Shown here in pieces: positions 7,740 through 18,711 of a stretch of 64,000 bases of DNA; positions within the stretch are counted from its first letter, which is position 1; the number at the start of each line of letters is the position of its first letter. The stretch comes from CAWVWF01 sp963933885 (lineage in GTDB: Bacteria > Bacteroidota > Bacteroidia > Flavobacteriales_C > GCA-002722245). Made by a program: the position numbers and the translations under genes. Location: contig CAWVWF010000002.1 of NCBI GenBank assembly GCA_963933885.1, forward strand, positions 1-64,000. Reading direction: 5' to 3'. The notes under the pieces are model-generated. The model had not been told where the DNA came from. It was given only the letters and a program-made list of their open reading frames with translations, and searched no databases.

Positions 7740-10016
7740 ATGGCAAAAATTAGAAAACAGGAAGCACTAGATTATCATGCTCAAGGGAAGCCGGGTAAAA
7801 TTGAAGTAGTTCCTACAAAACCATATAGTACTCAAAGAGATTTATCATTAGCTTATTCTCCAGGTGTTGCAGAACCTTGTTTGGCAATTGCTGAGAATAA
7901 AGATGACGTTTATAAATATACCGCTAAAGGGAATCTTGTTGCTGTAATTTCCAATGGAACTGCAGTTTTAGGACTTGGTGATATTGGACCAGAAGCATCA
8001 AAACCAGTAATGGAAGGTAAGGGGCTTTTGTTTAAGATCTTTGCCGATTTAGATTGTTTTGATATTGAAGTAGATGTAACTGATATTGACAAGTTTGTTG
8101 AAACTGTTAAAGCTATTGCTCCAACGTTTGGAGGAATAAACTTAGAAGATATTAAAGCACCAGAGTGTTTTGAAATAGAAAGACGTTTAAAAGAGGAATT
8201 AGATATTCCAATCATGCATGATGATCAGCATGGAACTGCTATCATAACTACAGCAGGTTTGTTAAATGCTTTAGAAGTTGTTGGTAAGAAAATTGACGAA
8301 GTTAAAATTATCGTTAATGGAGCCGGAGCATCAGCAGTAAGTTGTGCTAAGCTGTACGTTTCTTTAGGTGCAAAAAGAGCAAATATTTTAATGTTAGATT
8401 CTAAAGGAGTTATAAAACCTTCAAGAGGAAGCTTAACAGAGCAAAAAGCATATTTTGCAAATGAAGTTGAAGCAACAACTTTGGATGAAGCTATTAAAAA
8501 TGCAGATGTGTTTTTAGGTTTATCAAGAGGAAATGTATTATCAGCTGATATGGTTAAAACAATGGCTAAAGATCCAATTGTTTTTGCTTGTGCAAACCCA
8601 ACTCCTGAAATTTCTTATGAAGAAGCAATGGCTTCAAGAGATGATATTATTATGGCTACTGGTAGATCAGACCATCCTAATCAGGTTAACAATGTAATTG
8701 GATTCCCATTCATTTTCAGAGGAGCAATGGATGTACTTGCTTCTGGTATTAATGAAGAAATGAAAGTTGCAGCAGTTAGAGCAATTGCAGCTTTAGCAAA
8801 AGAAAGTGTACCTGATGAGGTGAATAAGACCTATGGATCTAAAAACTTAGTTTTCGGTAAAGAATATATTATACCTAAACCAACTGATCCAAGATTAATA
8901 TCTATCGTTGCGCCTGCAGTTGCAAAAGCAGCAATGGATTCTGGAATTGCTAGAAAACCAATCAAAGATTGGGATAAATACAAGCAAGACTTGGAAAGTA
9001 GAATGGGTTATGATAGTACAGTTATGCAACAAGTTTCGTTGCGTGCTAAAAGAGATCCAAAGAGAGTAGTTTTTGCTGAAGCCGATAATTACAAGGTTTT
9101 AAAAGCAGCTCAACAAATAAATGATGAAGGTATTGCGGTTCCAATTTTATTAGGAGATAGGGAAAACATTAATGATTTAATTGAAGAATATCAATTGGAT
9201 TTAGAAGGTGTTGAAATCATTGATACAAGATCAGAGGAAGCAAGCGAAAAGAGAAAACAATTTGGTAAAATCCTTTTTGAAAAAAGGAAAAGACGAGGAG
9301 TTACTGAGTTTGAAGCTGAAAAGATAATGAGAAGTAGAAATTACTTCGGAAGTTTAATGGTTGAAGCTGGTGAAGCAGATGCTTTAATTACTGGGGTAAC
9401 TAGAAAATATAAAGATTCAATCAGACCAGCTTTACAAATTATTGGCGTTGAAGAGGAAATTGGAAAAATTGCAGGAATGTATGTTGTACTTACAAAACAA
9501 GGACCTTACTTCTTTGCTGATACAACTATTAATCAAACACCTACAGCTGAGGAGTTAGTTGATATTGCATTATTAACTTATAATGCAGTAAAAGAATTTA
9601 ATGTAGAACCAAGAATAGCAATGTTAAGTTATTCAAACTTTGGTTCTGTAAGTGGAGGAAGCCCTGGAACTGTAAGAAAAGCAGTTGAAATTTTACATAG
9701 AGATTATCCGGAAATTGTGGTTGATGGAGATGTTCAAGCTAATTTCGCCGTAAATCCTGCCTTATTAAACGAACAATTTCCTTTTACAAAATTGGAAAAG
9801 AAAGGCGCTAATACATTAGTCTTCCCTAATTTATCTTCTGGAAATATTTCTTATAAGTTATTACAAGAAATGAGTGGTTTAGAAGTTATAGGGCCAGTTT
9901 TATTAGGAATGAAGAAATCAGTTCATATTATGCAACTTGGTGCAAGTGTTCGTGAAATCGTTAATATGACAACTATTGCAGTTGTTGATGCACAAATTAA
10001 ACAAGCGAAGAAATGA
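7740..10016 (+). CDS. maeB: NADP-dependent malic enzyme with C-terminal phosphotransacetylase-like domain
   Basis: A 758-residue two-domain protein. Residues 1-430 form the malic enzyme: YSPGVAEPC near 38, [20 protein letters not shown] with the catalytic region around 64-83, [14 protein letters not shown] and HDDQHGTA for metal and substrate, and a Rossmann motif ([12 protein letters not shown]) near 192. Residues 430-758 resemble phosphate acetyltransferase ([19 protein letters not shown] near 627). Malate is oxidatively decarboxylated to pyruvate with NADP; in this hybrid type the PTA-like part is thought to act in allosteric control by acetyl-CoA rather than catalysis. Length is normal for MaeB. 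It overlaps ruvA by four bases (ATGA), so ruvA and probably sprA are transcribed with it. Confidence 0.95.
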   Translation: MAKIRKQEALDYHAQGKPGKIEVVPTKPYSTQRDLSLAYSPGVAEPCLAIAENKDDVYKYTAKGNLVAVISNGTAVLGLGDIGPEASKPVMEGKGLLFKIFADLDCFDIEVDVTDIDKFVETVKAIAPTFGGINLEDIKAPECFEIERRLKEELDIPIMHDDQHGTAIITTAGLLNALEVVGKKIDEVKIIVNGAGASAVSCAKLYVSLGAKRANILMLDSKGVIKPSRGSLTEQKAYFANEVEATTLDEAIKNADVFLGLSRGNVLSADMVKTMAKDPIVFACANPTPEISYEEAMASRDDIIMATGRSDHPNQVNNVIGFPFIFRGAMDVLASGINEEMKVAAVRAIAALAKESVPDEVNKTYGSKNLVFGKEYIIPKPTDPRLISIVAPAVAKAAMDSGIARKPIKDWDKYKQDLESRMGYDSTVMQQVSLRAKRDPKRVVFAEADNYKVLKAAQQINDEGIAVPILLGDRENINDLIEEYQLDLEGVEIIDTRSEEASEKRKQFGKILFEKRKRRGVTEFEAEKIMRSRNYFGSLMVEAGEADALITGVTRKYKDSIRPALQIIGVEEEIGKIAGMYVVLTKQGPYFFADTTINQTPTAEELVDIALLTYNAVKEFNVEPRIAMLSYSNFGSVSGGSPGTVRKAVEILHRDYPEIVVDGDVQANFAVNPALLNEQFPFTKLEKKGANTLVFPNLSSGNISYKLLQEMSGLEVIGPVLLGMKKSVHIMQLGASVREIVNMTTIAVVDAQIKQAKK

Positions 10017-10597
10017 TACATCATATAAATGGACGCTTAGTTGAAAAAGCACCTACTCATGCAATTATTGAAGCAGGTGGGGTTGGATATTTTATTAATA
10101 TCTCATTGCTTACTTTTTCTAAGTTAAAAGATACCGAGGCTTGTTTGCTTTACACACATTTATCTGTAAAGGAGGATTCGCATACTTTATATGGATTTGC
10201 TGAAAAATCGGAACGAGAGATTTTCAGAAAATTAATTTCAGTAAATGGAGTTGGAGCTACAACTGCTAGAATTATGCTTTCTTCTTTGACTGCTGATGAA
10301 ATTACTGCGGCAATTATTACTGGAGATGTTGATACACTAAAGGGTATTAAGGGTATTGGAACTAAATCAGCGCAAAGAATTATTGTTGATTTAAAAGACA
10401 AATTAGGGAAAGTTGAAGGGCTTGAACAAAATATTTTAACATTTAATAACAATACACACAGAGACGAGGCGTTATCAGCATTGTTAGCATTAGGATTCAC
10501 TAAAAATGCAGTGGAAAAGGTGTTAATTAAGGTATTGAAGGCACAACCTGACTTAGATGTAGAAGGTTTAATTAAAGCAGCATTGAAAAATCTATAG
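10013..10597 (+). CDS. ruvA: Holliday junction DNA helicase subunit RuvA
   Basis: A 194-residue protein with the three RuvA parts: an N-terminal OB fold ([20 protein letters not shown]), tandem helix-hairpin-helix motifs (SVNGVGATTARIMLS around 74 and IKGIGTKSAQRIIVDL around 109), and a C-terminal three-helix domain (DEALSALLALGFTKNAVEKV) that contacts RuvB. The tetramer binds four-way junctions and directs RuvB-driven branch migration in recombination repair. The start overlaps the malic enzyme stop by four bases and its stop lies one base before the sprA start, an order often seen in Bacteroidota. ruvB and ruvC are not in this window. Confidence 0.96.
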   Translation: MIHHINGRLVEKAPTHAIIEAGGVGYFINISLLTFSKLKDTEACLLYTHLSVKEDSHTLYGFAEKSEREIFRKLISVNGVGATTARIMLSSLTADEITAAIITGDVDTLKGIKGIGTKSAQRIIVDLKDKLGKVEGLEQNILTFNNNTHRDEALSALLALGFTKNAVEKVLIKVLKAQPDLDVEGLIKAALKNL

Positions 10598-10598
10598 T

Positions 10599-13500
10599 TT
10601 GGGTAATAAACATTACATATTTTACACTTTCCTTGTTCTATTACTGAGCAAAGTAGGATTTTCTCAAGTAGATTCCTTGGCATTCCCTTTTGAGAATCCA
10701 CAGGATCAACCAGCAGGAAGTAAGTCTACTAGTCCTTTACATTTAAAGGATCCTGCAAACGTGAAATATGATATCGAATATGATCCAATCCAACAGAAAT
10801 ATGTAATTAAAGAGAAGTTAGGTGATCTAGAATATAGACCATCTGATGAAAAGACTTTCGAAGATTTTTGGAAGGAAAGAAATGCTGCATCAGAGAAGGA
10901 TTACTGGAAAGAAAAGCAAAAGGAAAATACAAGTGCTGGTAATAACAAAGGAATTTTTGGTGGTGGTGATATTAACCTTCCAAGTAAGGGAATCGATAAG
11001 ATTTTTGGTCCCGGAGGAATTGAAATAAAACCCCAGGGATCAGCAGAATTAATTTTTGGTGTTACTTCATCTAAGACAGAAAATCCAGTTGTTCGAGTTG
11101 ACAATCAAAGAACTACTAATTTTGATTTTGATGAGAAAATTCAATTAAATGTAACTGGGAAAATTGGAGAAAAATTAAAACTTTCAACAAGTTATAATAC
11201 AGAAGCTTCATTTGATTTTGAAAATCAGATGAAATTAGAATATAATGGAAATGAAGATGATATAATCAAAAAGATAGAGCTTGGAAATGTTAGCTTGCCT
11301 TTAAACTCATCCTTAATTCAAGGAAGTCAGAGTTTATTTGGTATTAAGAATGAATTACAATTCGGAAAACTTAAAATCACATCTGTATTAACACAACAAA
11401 AAAGTGAAACGAAAACGATTGAGTTAAGTGGTGGAGTTCAAACAAAAGAAGTTTTTATTAAGGCGGATGAATATGATGACAACCGCCATTTCTTCCTTGC
11501 TCAATATTTTGCAGATCACTATAATTCTTCTGTTGCTAATCCACCATTAATTAATTCTGCAGTAAGTATCACAAAGATTGAAGTATGGGTTACAAATGTT
11601 GGTATAAGTGCAAATGCTGAAGCAAGGAATGTGATAGGATTCATGGATTTAGGAGAAACAACAACTTATGATCCTCTCTTAATTCCGAATTTAATGAATT
11701 TGTATCCTGATAACACAAGCAATGATTTACATGCAAAAATGGAAGCAGATGACGATATAAGAAAATATACTTCGGCTTCTGGACAGTTAATTAATAATTA
11801 CAATTATTCAGCAGGAACTAACTTTAATAAAATTGAAAACGCAAGAAAACTTCGTGATTCCGAATTTACAATTCATCCTCAATTGGGGTATATCTCTTTG
11901 AATAGAAGAATGGAAGATGATGAGGTACTTGCTGTTGCATATCAATATACGGTTAGAGGTCAAACTCAGATTTATCAAGTTGGTGAATTTTCGAATGAAA
12001 TTTCGGACGTAATATCATCCGTTTACTTGAAAATGTTGAAGTCTACTCAAGTGAATAATACTAAAGTTCCTTTGTGGACTTTAATGATGAAAAATGTATA
12101 CTCGCTTGGTCAATACGGAATTGATGCAAGTACTTTAGAGATCGATATTAGATATAAAGACGCTGCCACAAACAATGACATTAATTACATGTCTACTGGG
12201 AATCCTAATGTTAAAAACAAAAGATGGTTAGAGATTTTAGGATTAGATAAATTAGATCAGCAACAAAATCAACAACCAGATGGAAGATATGATATTATAG
12301 ATAATTTAACAATTAGATTATCAAATGGAAAGATTTATTTCCCAGTTTTAGAACCTTTTGGAAAAGCTCTTACAGCAAAAATTAATGATGCAACATTATC
12401 TGATTCGATTGCATTTGATTCCTTATACCACGTAAGTAAATTCAGAGCGAAAAATGAATTCCCATCAAACAATAGATTTAGAATTTATGCAAAGTATTCG
12501 TCTAAAAGTTCAGTTATAAACCTTAATTCTTTTAGTATACCTAAAGGAGCTGTAACTGTAACTGCAGGGGGACAAAAACTTGTAGAAGGTCAACATTTTA
12601 GAGTTGATTACAATATGGGACAGGTAACTATTTTGGATCCAAGTATTCTTAATTCAAATACACCAATTAAAGTAGATGTTGAAAGTAATTCGATGTTTAG
12701 TGTAACTAGTAAAACTATTTTTGGATCTCATTTAGAGTATGAAATTAATAAAGACTTTCATGTTGGAGGAACAATTTTAAATTTAACAGAGCGTCCATTA
12801 ACTCAAAAAGTTAATCAAGGAGAAGAGCCAATTTCCAATACTATTTGGGGGATAAATTCGGATTATAAAACTGAATCACAATACTTAACGAAGTTAATTG
12901 ATATGATTCCTGGAATTAATACAAAAGCGAAATCTTCTATTACTGTAAAAGGTGAATTTGCACAATTAATTCCTGGTTCCCCTAGTGCAATTAAAAATGG
13001 AGACAACGCTGTTTCATTTATTGATGATTTTGAATCTGGGCAAACTGGAATCGACATTCGTAATAGAGCTGCATGGGTTTTAGCATCTACACCTCAAGGG
13101 CAACCTAGTGAATGGCCAGAAGGAGATTTAGTAGATGATATAACTTATGGTTTTAACAGAGCAAAATTTGCTTGGTATAACATTGATCCATTATTTAGTG
13201 ATGATAAATCATCTACACCTTCACACATTAGAAATAATAAATCGATTCAAGAAAATCTCTACCAAAGAACAGTATTACAGAGTGAGATTTATCCTCAGAA
13301 AAGTTTAGCAGTTGGTGAGCCACCAACACTTCAAACATTTGATTTAGCTTATTTTCCATCTGAAAGAGGTCCTTATAATTATGATACTTCAGGTGTAGGA
13401 GGTATTTCAGCAGGTATAAATCCGGCTGATGGATCATTAATTGATCCTGAGACTAGATGGGGAGGGATTATGAGGAAGATTGACTATGTTGATTTTGCGA

Positions 13501-16500
13501 GTCAAAACATTGAATTCATTGAGTTTTGGTTAATGGATCCGTTCCCTACAGATATGTCTTCAGTTGCTGATATAGATGCGTTTAATGGTTCTTATGATGG
13601 TGGAGATTTTTACATTCAAATTGGAAATATTTCAGAAGATGTATTGAGAGATGGTAGAAAATCTTTCGAAAATGGATTGCCTAAAAATGGTTCGACAACC
13701 TCTACAATGGATTCTACTAGTTGGGGTAGAGTATCAAACTCTATTAACTTAGTAAATGCTTTTGATAATGATCCTGACGCGAGAGCGGATCAAGATGTAG
13801 GTTTTGATGGTTTAGGAGATGCCAATGAGAGAACATTCTTCCTAAATTATTTAAATTGGTTTTCAGCTCAAGGTTCATCTCCAAGTAATATTTTTACAGA
13901 TCCATCTGGAGATAATTACCAATATTTTAGAGGTGCCAGTTTAGATGCTAATTTGTCGAATGTAATAGAGCGTTATAAAAACTATAATGGTACAGATGGA
14001 AATTCACCGACTCAGGATCAGACTGGTTTAGATTATGTTAGTACGGCTACCACATTACCAGACATTGAAGATTTAAATAGAGATAATACTTTAAGTGAAG
14101 GAGAAAGCTATTATGAGTATAAAATAAGTTTACATCAAGATTCTTTAGGACAAGGTAATATTGGTAATAACTACTTAGTTCAGAAGGTACCTGTTACAGT
14201 TTCTGGATCTGGTAAAGTCGTTAACTGGTACAATTTCAGAATTCCAGTAAAATCTCCAGATAAAACGGTTGGTAATATTCAGGATTTCCAATCAATTAGA
14301 TTCATGAGAATGATGCTTAAAGGTTGGAAAGATCCAGTTGTTTTGAGATTTGGATCTTTAGATCTTATTAGAAGTGATTGGAGAAAGTACGAAGGAGATT
14401 TATATGCTTCTACTTCATCGGGTGCGTTAGCAGATGCTGATTTCAATGTAGGTGCTGTTAACCTTGAAGAGGATTCTAAGAAGAACCCTGTTCCTTATAT
14501 GATGCCTCCAAATACTCAACGTCAATTTAACTTAGGATCTCAAGCTCAAGAAAATGAACAATCTATGCAATTACAGGTTTGTGATTTGGATGGAACAGAT
14601 GCAAGAGCGATGTATAAAACTGTTGGATTGGACTTACTTTCTTATAAGAGAATTCAAATGGATATTCATGCTGAACAACCTGATAACGCTTTTGTACAAT
14701 TAGCAAATATGAATATGTCTGTCTTTATTAGAATGGGGACGGATTTTGATGAGAACTATTATGAATATGAGGTGCCTTTAACCTTCACGGATCCATTGAC
14801 TTTACCAACTGGAGAAACTGAAAAAAGAGAAGCCATATGGGATGCAAATAATAGGATGGATTTTAATTATGAAACAGCTTTTGCGGATGCTAAATCTGCA
14901 AGGAATTCCGACATTTTGAATAATATAGTTGGAGTTTCTAATGTGGAAAGGTATAAAAGTACTGATGGTAAGAATAACGTATATGTTATTGGTTCACCTT
15001 CTATGGCCAATGTTACTACAATTATGATTGGTGTAAGAAATAATAACCCAGTTAATGATACTAGGTGTGCAGAGATCTGGGTTAACGAACTGCGACTATC
15101 TGAATTTGATAAAACTGGAGGTTGGGCTACAACGGCTAGTATTGGGATGAAATTAGCAGATTTCGGGAATATATCACTTGGGGGAGGATACAGTACGCCA
15201 GGATGGGGTGGAATCAATCAAAAAGTAAGTGAAAGGCAAAGAGAGACAATTAGGAATATTGATGCTACAGGTAATTTTGAGTTGGGTAAATTTATTCCTG
15301 AGAAAATTGGAATAACAATACCAATGTATATGAGTTATAACCAAGTTAGAAAAGATAAACAATATAACCCTTTAGATACTGATGTTCAGCTGGACAAGCT
15401 AGAAGACGGGGCTTATAAGACTTTACTAAACAAAATATCGCCGGAATTACAAACGAGTAAAAGTATCAATTTCTCTAATGTTAAGAAGCTAGCAAAAGGT
15501 AGAAAGAAAAAACATATTTATGATGTCGAAAACCTAGATGCAACTTTCGCCTATAGCGAAAACAAAAAGCAAAGTATTAATACAGAATACAATAATGTAA
15601 AAAACTATAAAGGTGCTTTAAACTATAACTTTAAAACAAAGCTTAAGGCTGTCCAACCGTTTAAACGAACTCCAATCATCAAGAAAATCGAGAAAAAAAG
15701 ATTAGCCGAATACGCGAAGGAAGAAAAAGATATTAGGGCTCAAATTAAAGAAGCACGAAAAGTAAAAGGATCAAGTAAAAAAATATCTACACTTCAGAAA
15801 AACTTAAAAGTTTTAAGAGAAGAAAAAACAGCATATAGAAAAAGGATTAGTAAACTTAAGCGTTCACCATATCTAAAACTATATAGAGATTTCAACTTCT
15901 ATTACATGCCTTCTCAACTTTCGTTTAAAACTGACATGACTAGAATGTTCAGTGAGAATAAAGTAAGAAATGTCTCTGACGCCAATTTGTTAATTGAACC
16001 AACATTTAATAAAAACTGGTATTTCAATAGAAACTATAAGATTAAATTTGATTTAACAAAAGCAATTAAGCTTGATTATTCTGCTCAAAATAATGCTCTT
16101 ATTGATGAGCCATTTGGTGAAATAGATACTAAAAACGAAAAGGATTCAATCGTTAATAACATATTAAAATTGGGTAGAAATACCATCTACACCCAAAATG
16201 TAAATGCCAATTATAGAATACCTATTAATAAGTTCCCTTGGACAAGTTGGGTAACTGCAAATGTTAAGTATTCTGGTAAGTTTGATTGGCAAGCTACAAA
16301 TCCTTCATTAGTTGATTCAATCGGTCATAGTATTTCGAATTCAAATACGAAACAGATCAATACGCAACTAAACTTTGTGAGCCTGTATAACAAAGTAGAT
16401 TATTTAAAGAAGTTAAATAGGAAAAAACGTCGTCGTCCAAAACCTGTTAAAAAACCAAAGGGTAAAAATGCTAAACCCGATTCATTAACACAAAAAAAGG

Positions 16501-17921
16501 TGGTTAAGAAAAAGCCGCTTACAGGTAAAGATGTTTTAGACGGATCTTTAAGAGTATTAATGATGCTTAGAAGCGCATCGATAAATTATACTGAAAACAA
16601 TGGAACTTTCCTTCCTGGATTTATGGGGGAAACACAACTGGGAGGTATGGATTTAACAAATTCTATGGCACCAGGTTTAGGGTTTGTTTTTGGGAGTCAA
16701 GCTGATATATTAGAAAAAGGTTTAGACAATGATTGGTTTAATTCACACGATTATTTGATTACTCAGCAGGTGGCTAAAACCCAAAAAAGAACTTTAAATG
16801 CAAGAGCATCCATTGAGCCATTTAAGCGATTTAAAGTCAACTTAACAGCGACCAGAAATGAGACAATGAATGACAATTTCTATTATGAAATTGACCCTAA
16901 TGTTAAAAAAGGATTTAGGGAAGGAGCTCGTCAAAACATTAAAACGTTGTCGATTACGATCAATACAATGAAAACATCTTTTGGTAAGAAAAATGCGGAT
17001 GGTGCTTCTGCAGCTTATCATCAAATGCTTGGTAACAGATTAGTAATTGCTGAGCGATTAGCGAGCGTTAACCCTGCTTCTGTCGGAACTAATGGTACTA
17101 CATCTTATCCTAATGGTTATAGTAAAGCTCATGAAGAAGTATTATTGTATTCGTTTTTAGCGGCTTACCAAGATAAGAATGCTGCAAATATATCTTTACC
17201 AAACTTGAATACGCCTAACACAACAAAAGGATTATTCCCAAGAATTCCAATACCAAACTGGCGCTTAAACTTTAATGCTTTAAACTCATTGGCATTTATT
17301 AAAAAGCATTTTAAATCTTTTTCTTTGTCTCATTCATATAGCAGTACGTTAAATATGAATGGAGTTAAAAACGATATACAATTTAATGGTTCAGGTACAT
17401 TTGACGCAGAAGGAGATTTACTTACAAATATTGATTATACTACAATGGACGTATCTATTAAAGAATCTTATAGTCCACTTATAAAAGTGGATATGAAATT
17501 TAAGAATAGTGTGTTAGCTAAAGTAGAAGTTAAAAAATCTAGAACAATAGGATTAGATTTCGGTGGACAAGCTGTAACTGAGAATTCAACTTGGGATGTT
17601 GTTGTTGGAGCAGGTTATACAATAAAGGATTTAGTAATACCAAGGATTAAAATAAAAGGAAAGAAGTTAAAATCTAACCTGGATTTAAGGGCTGATATTT
17701 CAGTGAAAAACACCAACTTAACATTAATTAAAATAGATGAAACACCTACTCCTACTTCAGGAGGGTTAGTGACAGCAATTAAAATTTCAGGTGATTATAT
17801 TATAAGTAAGAAGGTAACAGCAAGAATCTTTTATGATCAAACAATTAATACTCCTTTTATTCAAACTTCGTATCCAAGTTCAACAAGTAAAGGAGGTTTA
17901 AGTATAAGGTTTACTTTATAA
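10599..17921 (+). CDS. sprA: Cell surface protein SprA, T9SS outer-membrane translocon
   Basis: A 2440-residue protein, the expected size for SprA (Sov in Porphyromonas). SprA is the giant single-chain 36-strand outer-membrane barrel that forms the exit pore of the type IX secretion system and is needed for gliding. Residues 1-22 are a signal peptide (YTFLVLLLSKVGFSQ). Early on come INLPSKGIDKIFGPGGIEIK and PQGSAELIFG, then a long beta-rich barrel ending in an aromatic-terminated strand (SIRFTL). Two strongly basic segments (about residues 1690-1770 and 1935-1975) interrupt the barrel. The start is TTG, one base after the ruvA stop; no ATG, GTG or other better start lies near the signal peptide. 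Probably transcribed from the malic enzyme promoter. Confidence 0.95.
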   Translation: MGNKHYIFYTFLVLLLSKVGFSQVDSLAFPFENPQDQPAGSKSTSPLHLKDPANVKYDIEYDPIQQKYVIKEKLGDLEYRPSDEKTFEDFWKERNAASEKDYWKEKQKENTSAGNNKGIFGGGDINLPSKGIDKIFGPGGIEIKPQGSAELIFGVTSSKTENPVVRVDNQRTTNFDFDEKIQLNVTGKIGEKLKLSTSYNTEASFDFENQMKLEYNGNEDDIIKKIELGNVSLPLNSSLIQGSQSLFGIKNELQFGKLKITSVLTQQKSETKTIELSGGVQTKEVFIKADEYDDNRHFFLAQYFADHYNSSVANPPLINSAVSITKIEVWVTNVGISANAEARNVIGFMDLGETTTYDPLLIPNLMNLYPDNTSNDLHAKMEADDDIRKYTSASGQLINNYNYSAGTNFNKIENARKLRDSEFTIHPQLGYISLNRRMEDDEVLAVAYQYTVRGQTQIYQVGEFSNEISDVISSVYLKMLKSTQVNNTKVPLWTLMMKNVYSLGQYGIDASTLEIDIRYKDAATNNDINYMSTGNPNVKNKRWLEILGLDKLDQQQNQQPDGRYDIIDNLTIRLSNGKIYFPVLEPFGKALTAKINDATLSDSIAFDSLYHVSKFRAKNEFPSNNRFRIYAKYSSKSSVINLNSFSIPKGAVTVTAGGQKLVEGQHFRVDYNMGQVTILDPSILNSNTPIKVDVESNSMFSVTSKTIFGSHLEYEINKDFHVGGTILNLTERPLTQKVNQGEEPISNTIWGINSDYKTESQYLTKLIDMIPGINTKAKSSITVKGEFAQLIPGSPSAIKNGDNAVSFIDDFESGQTGIDIRNRAAWVLASTPQGQPSEWPEGDLVDDITYGFNRAKFAWYNIDPLFSDDKSSTPSHIRNNKSIQENLYQRTVLQSEIYPQKSLAVGEPPTLQTFDLAYFPSERGPYNYDTSGVGGISAGINPADGSLIDPETRWGGIMRKIDYVDFASQNIEFIEFWLMDPFPTDMSSVADIDAFNGSYDGGDFYIQIGNISEDVLRDGRKSFENGLPKNGSTTSTMDSTSWGRVSNSINLVNAFDNDPDARADQDVGFDGLGDANERTFFLNYLNWFSAQGSSPSNIFTDPSGDNYQYFRGASLDANLSNVIERYKNYNGTDGNSPTQDQTGLDYVSTATTLPDIEDLNRDNTLSEGESYYEYKISLHQDSLGQGNIGNNYLVQKVPVTVSGSGKVVNWYNFRIPVKSPDKTVGNIQDFQSIRFMRMMLKGWKDPVVLRFGSLDLIRSDWRKYEGDLYASTSSGALADADFNVGAVNLEEDSKKNPVPYMMPPNTQRQFNLGSQAQENEQSMQLQVCDLDGTDARAMYKTVGLDLLSYKRIQMDIHAEQPDNAFVQLANMNMSVFIRMGTDFDENYYEYEVPLTFTDPLTLPTGETEKREAIWDANNRMDFNYETAFADAKSARNSDILNNIVGVSNVERYKSTDGKNNVYVIGSPSMANVTTIMIGVRNNNPVNDTRCAEIWVNELRLSEFDKTGGWATTASIGMKLADFGNISLGGGYSTPGWGGINQKVSERQRETIRNIDATGNFELGKFIPEKIGITIPMYMSYNQVRKDKQYNPLDTDVQLDKLEDGAYKTLLNKISPELQTSKSINFSNVKKLAKGRKKKHIYDVENLDATFAYSENKKQSINTEYNNVKNYKGALNYNFKTKLKAVQPFKRTPIIKKIEKKRLAEYAKEEKDIRAQIKEARKVKGSSKKISTLQKNLKVLREEKTAYRKRISKLKRSPYLKLYRDFNFYYMPSQLSFKTDMTRMFSENKVRNVSDANLLIEPTFNKNWYFNRNYKIKFDLTKAIKLDYSAQNNALIDEPFGEIDTKNEKDSIVNNILKLGRNTIYTQNVNANYRIPINKFPWTSWVTANVKYSGKFDWQATNPSLVDSIGHSISNSNTKQINTQLNFVSLYNKVDYLKKLNRKKRRRPKPVKKPKGKNAKPDSLTQKKVVKKKPLTGKDVLDGSLRVLMMLRSASINYTENNGTFLPGFMGETQLGGMDLTNSMAPGLGFVFGSQADILEKGLDNDWFNSHDYLITQQVAKTQKRTLNARASIEPFKRFKVNLTATRNETMNDNFYYEIDPNVKKGFREGARQNIKTLSITINTMKTSFGKKNADGASAAYHQMLGNRLVIAERLASVNPASVGTNGTTSYPNGYSKAHEEVLLYSFLAAYQDKNAANISLPNLNTPNTTKGLFPRIPIPNWRLNFNALNSLAFIKKHFKSFSLSHSYSSTLNMNGVKNDIQFNGSGTFDAEGDLLTNIDYTTMDVSIKESYSPLIKVDMKFKNSVLAKVEVKKSRTIGLDFGGQAVTENSTWDVVVGAGYTIKDLVIPRIKIKGKKLKSNLDLRADISVKNTNLTLIKIDETPTPTSGGLVTAIKISGDYIISKKVTARIFYDQTINTPFIQTSYPSSTSKGGLSIRFTL

Positions 17922-17929
17922 GAATTCTA

Positions 17930-18709
17930 TTATTTAGTAATTGTTGTTCCTACATTATTCTGAAGAACGGCATCAGATATTTTTAATGCATTACAGATTT
18001 TAACTGCTGAAACACCAGCTGATATAGCATCAAAAGCATTGCTTAATTTAGGAATCATTCCGTCAGTAATAACACCACTATTTTTATATTCTTCAAATAA
18101 CTGTGGCGTTATTTTATTAATTACGGAAGTCTTGTCTTTTGGATCAACCAATACACCATCTAATTCGAAACCTAAAACAAGTTGAGTTTCTGCTTTAGTT
18201 GAAATTGCACTTGCTACGGCGCTAGCAATTGTATCTGCATTGGTGTTTAGCATTTTCCCTTCACCGTTATGGGTTAAAGGAGCTATTACTGGAACTATAT
18301 CATTATCTAATAAAGTGAGAAGTAAGTCTGTATTTATTTCATCAATATCACCAACCCAACCGTAATCCACTTCTTTAACTGGTCTTTTGTGCGCTTTAAT
18401 TATGTTACCATCTGCACCACTAAGCCCGAGTGCATTTATTTTGTTTGCTTGTAAAGCAGCAACGATTTTTTTATTAGCTAATCCACCATAAACCATTGTA
18501 ACAACTTCTAACATTGCATCATCAGTAACACGGCGACCTTCTATCATTTTAGTAGATATTCCAAGTTGCTCAGCAAATTTAGTAGCCAATCTACCACCTC
18601 CGTGTATTAATATTTTTTTTCCAGGGATTTGAGAAAAAGAAGTTAGAAAAGCAGATAAGTCCTTTTCGTTTTCGATTATACCACCACCAACTTTTACAAT
18701 ATTAATCAT
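17930..18709 (-). CDS. argB: Acetylglutamate kinase
   Basis: A 259-residue amino-acid kinase that phosphorylates N-acetylglutamate with ATP, the second step of arginine synthesis. It shows the N-terminal VKVGGGIIEN, the glycine loop KKILIHGGGRLATKFAEQLG around residues 31-50, GRRVTDDAMLEVVTMVYGG around 58-76 and the C-terminal GMIPKLSNAFDAISAGV. Some Bacteroidota use N-succinyl instead of N-acetyl intermediates, so the acyl group is open (see the transcarbamylase). It lies two bases downstream of that gene, forming an argF'-argB operon, and runs tail to tail with sprA with only eight bases between. Confidence 0.94.
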   Translation of the reverse strand: MINIVKVGGGIIENEKDLSAFLTSFSQIPGKKILIHGGGRLATKFAEQLGISTKMIEGRRVTDDAMLEVVTMVYGGLANKKIVAALQANKINALGLSGADGNIIKAHKRPVKEVDYGWVGDIDEINTDLLLTLLDNDIVPVIAPLTHNGEGKMLNTNADTIASAVASAISTKAETQLVLGFELDGVLVDPKDKTSVINKITPQLFEEYKNSGVITDGMIPKLSNAFDAISAGVSAVKICNALKISDAVLQNNVGTTITK

Positions 18710-18711
18710 GC

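Noticed and set aside
10150..10701. A 183-codon open frame on the minus strand across ruvA
   Set aside because: It lies opposite ruvA, whose motifs are certain. Its translation is rich in Ser, Pro and Cys with no domain, as expected of an antisense shadow.
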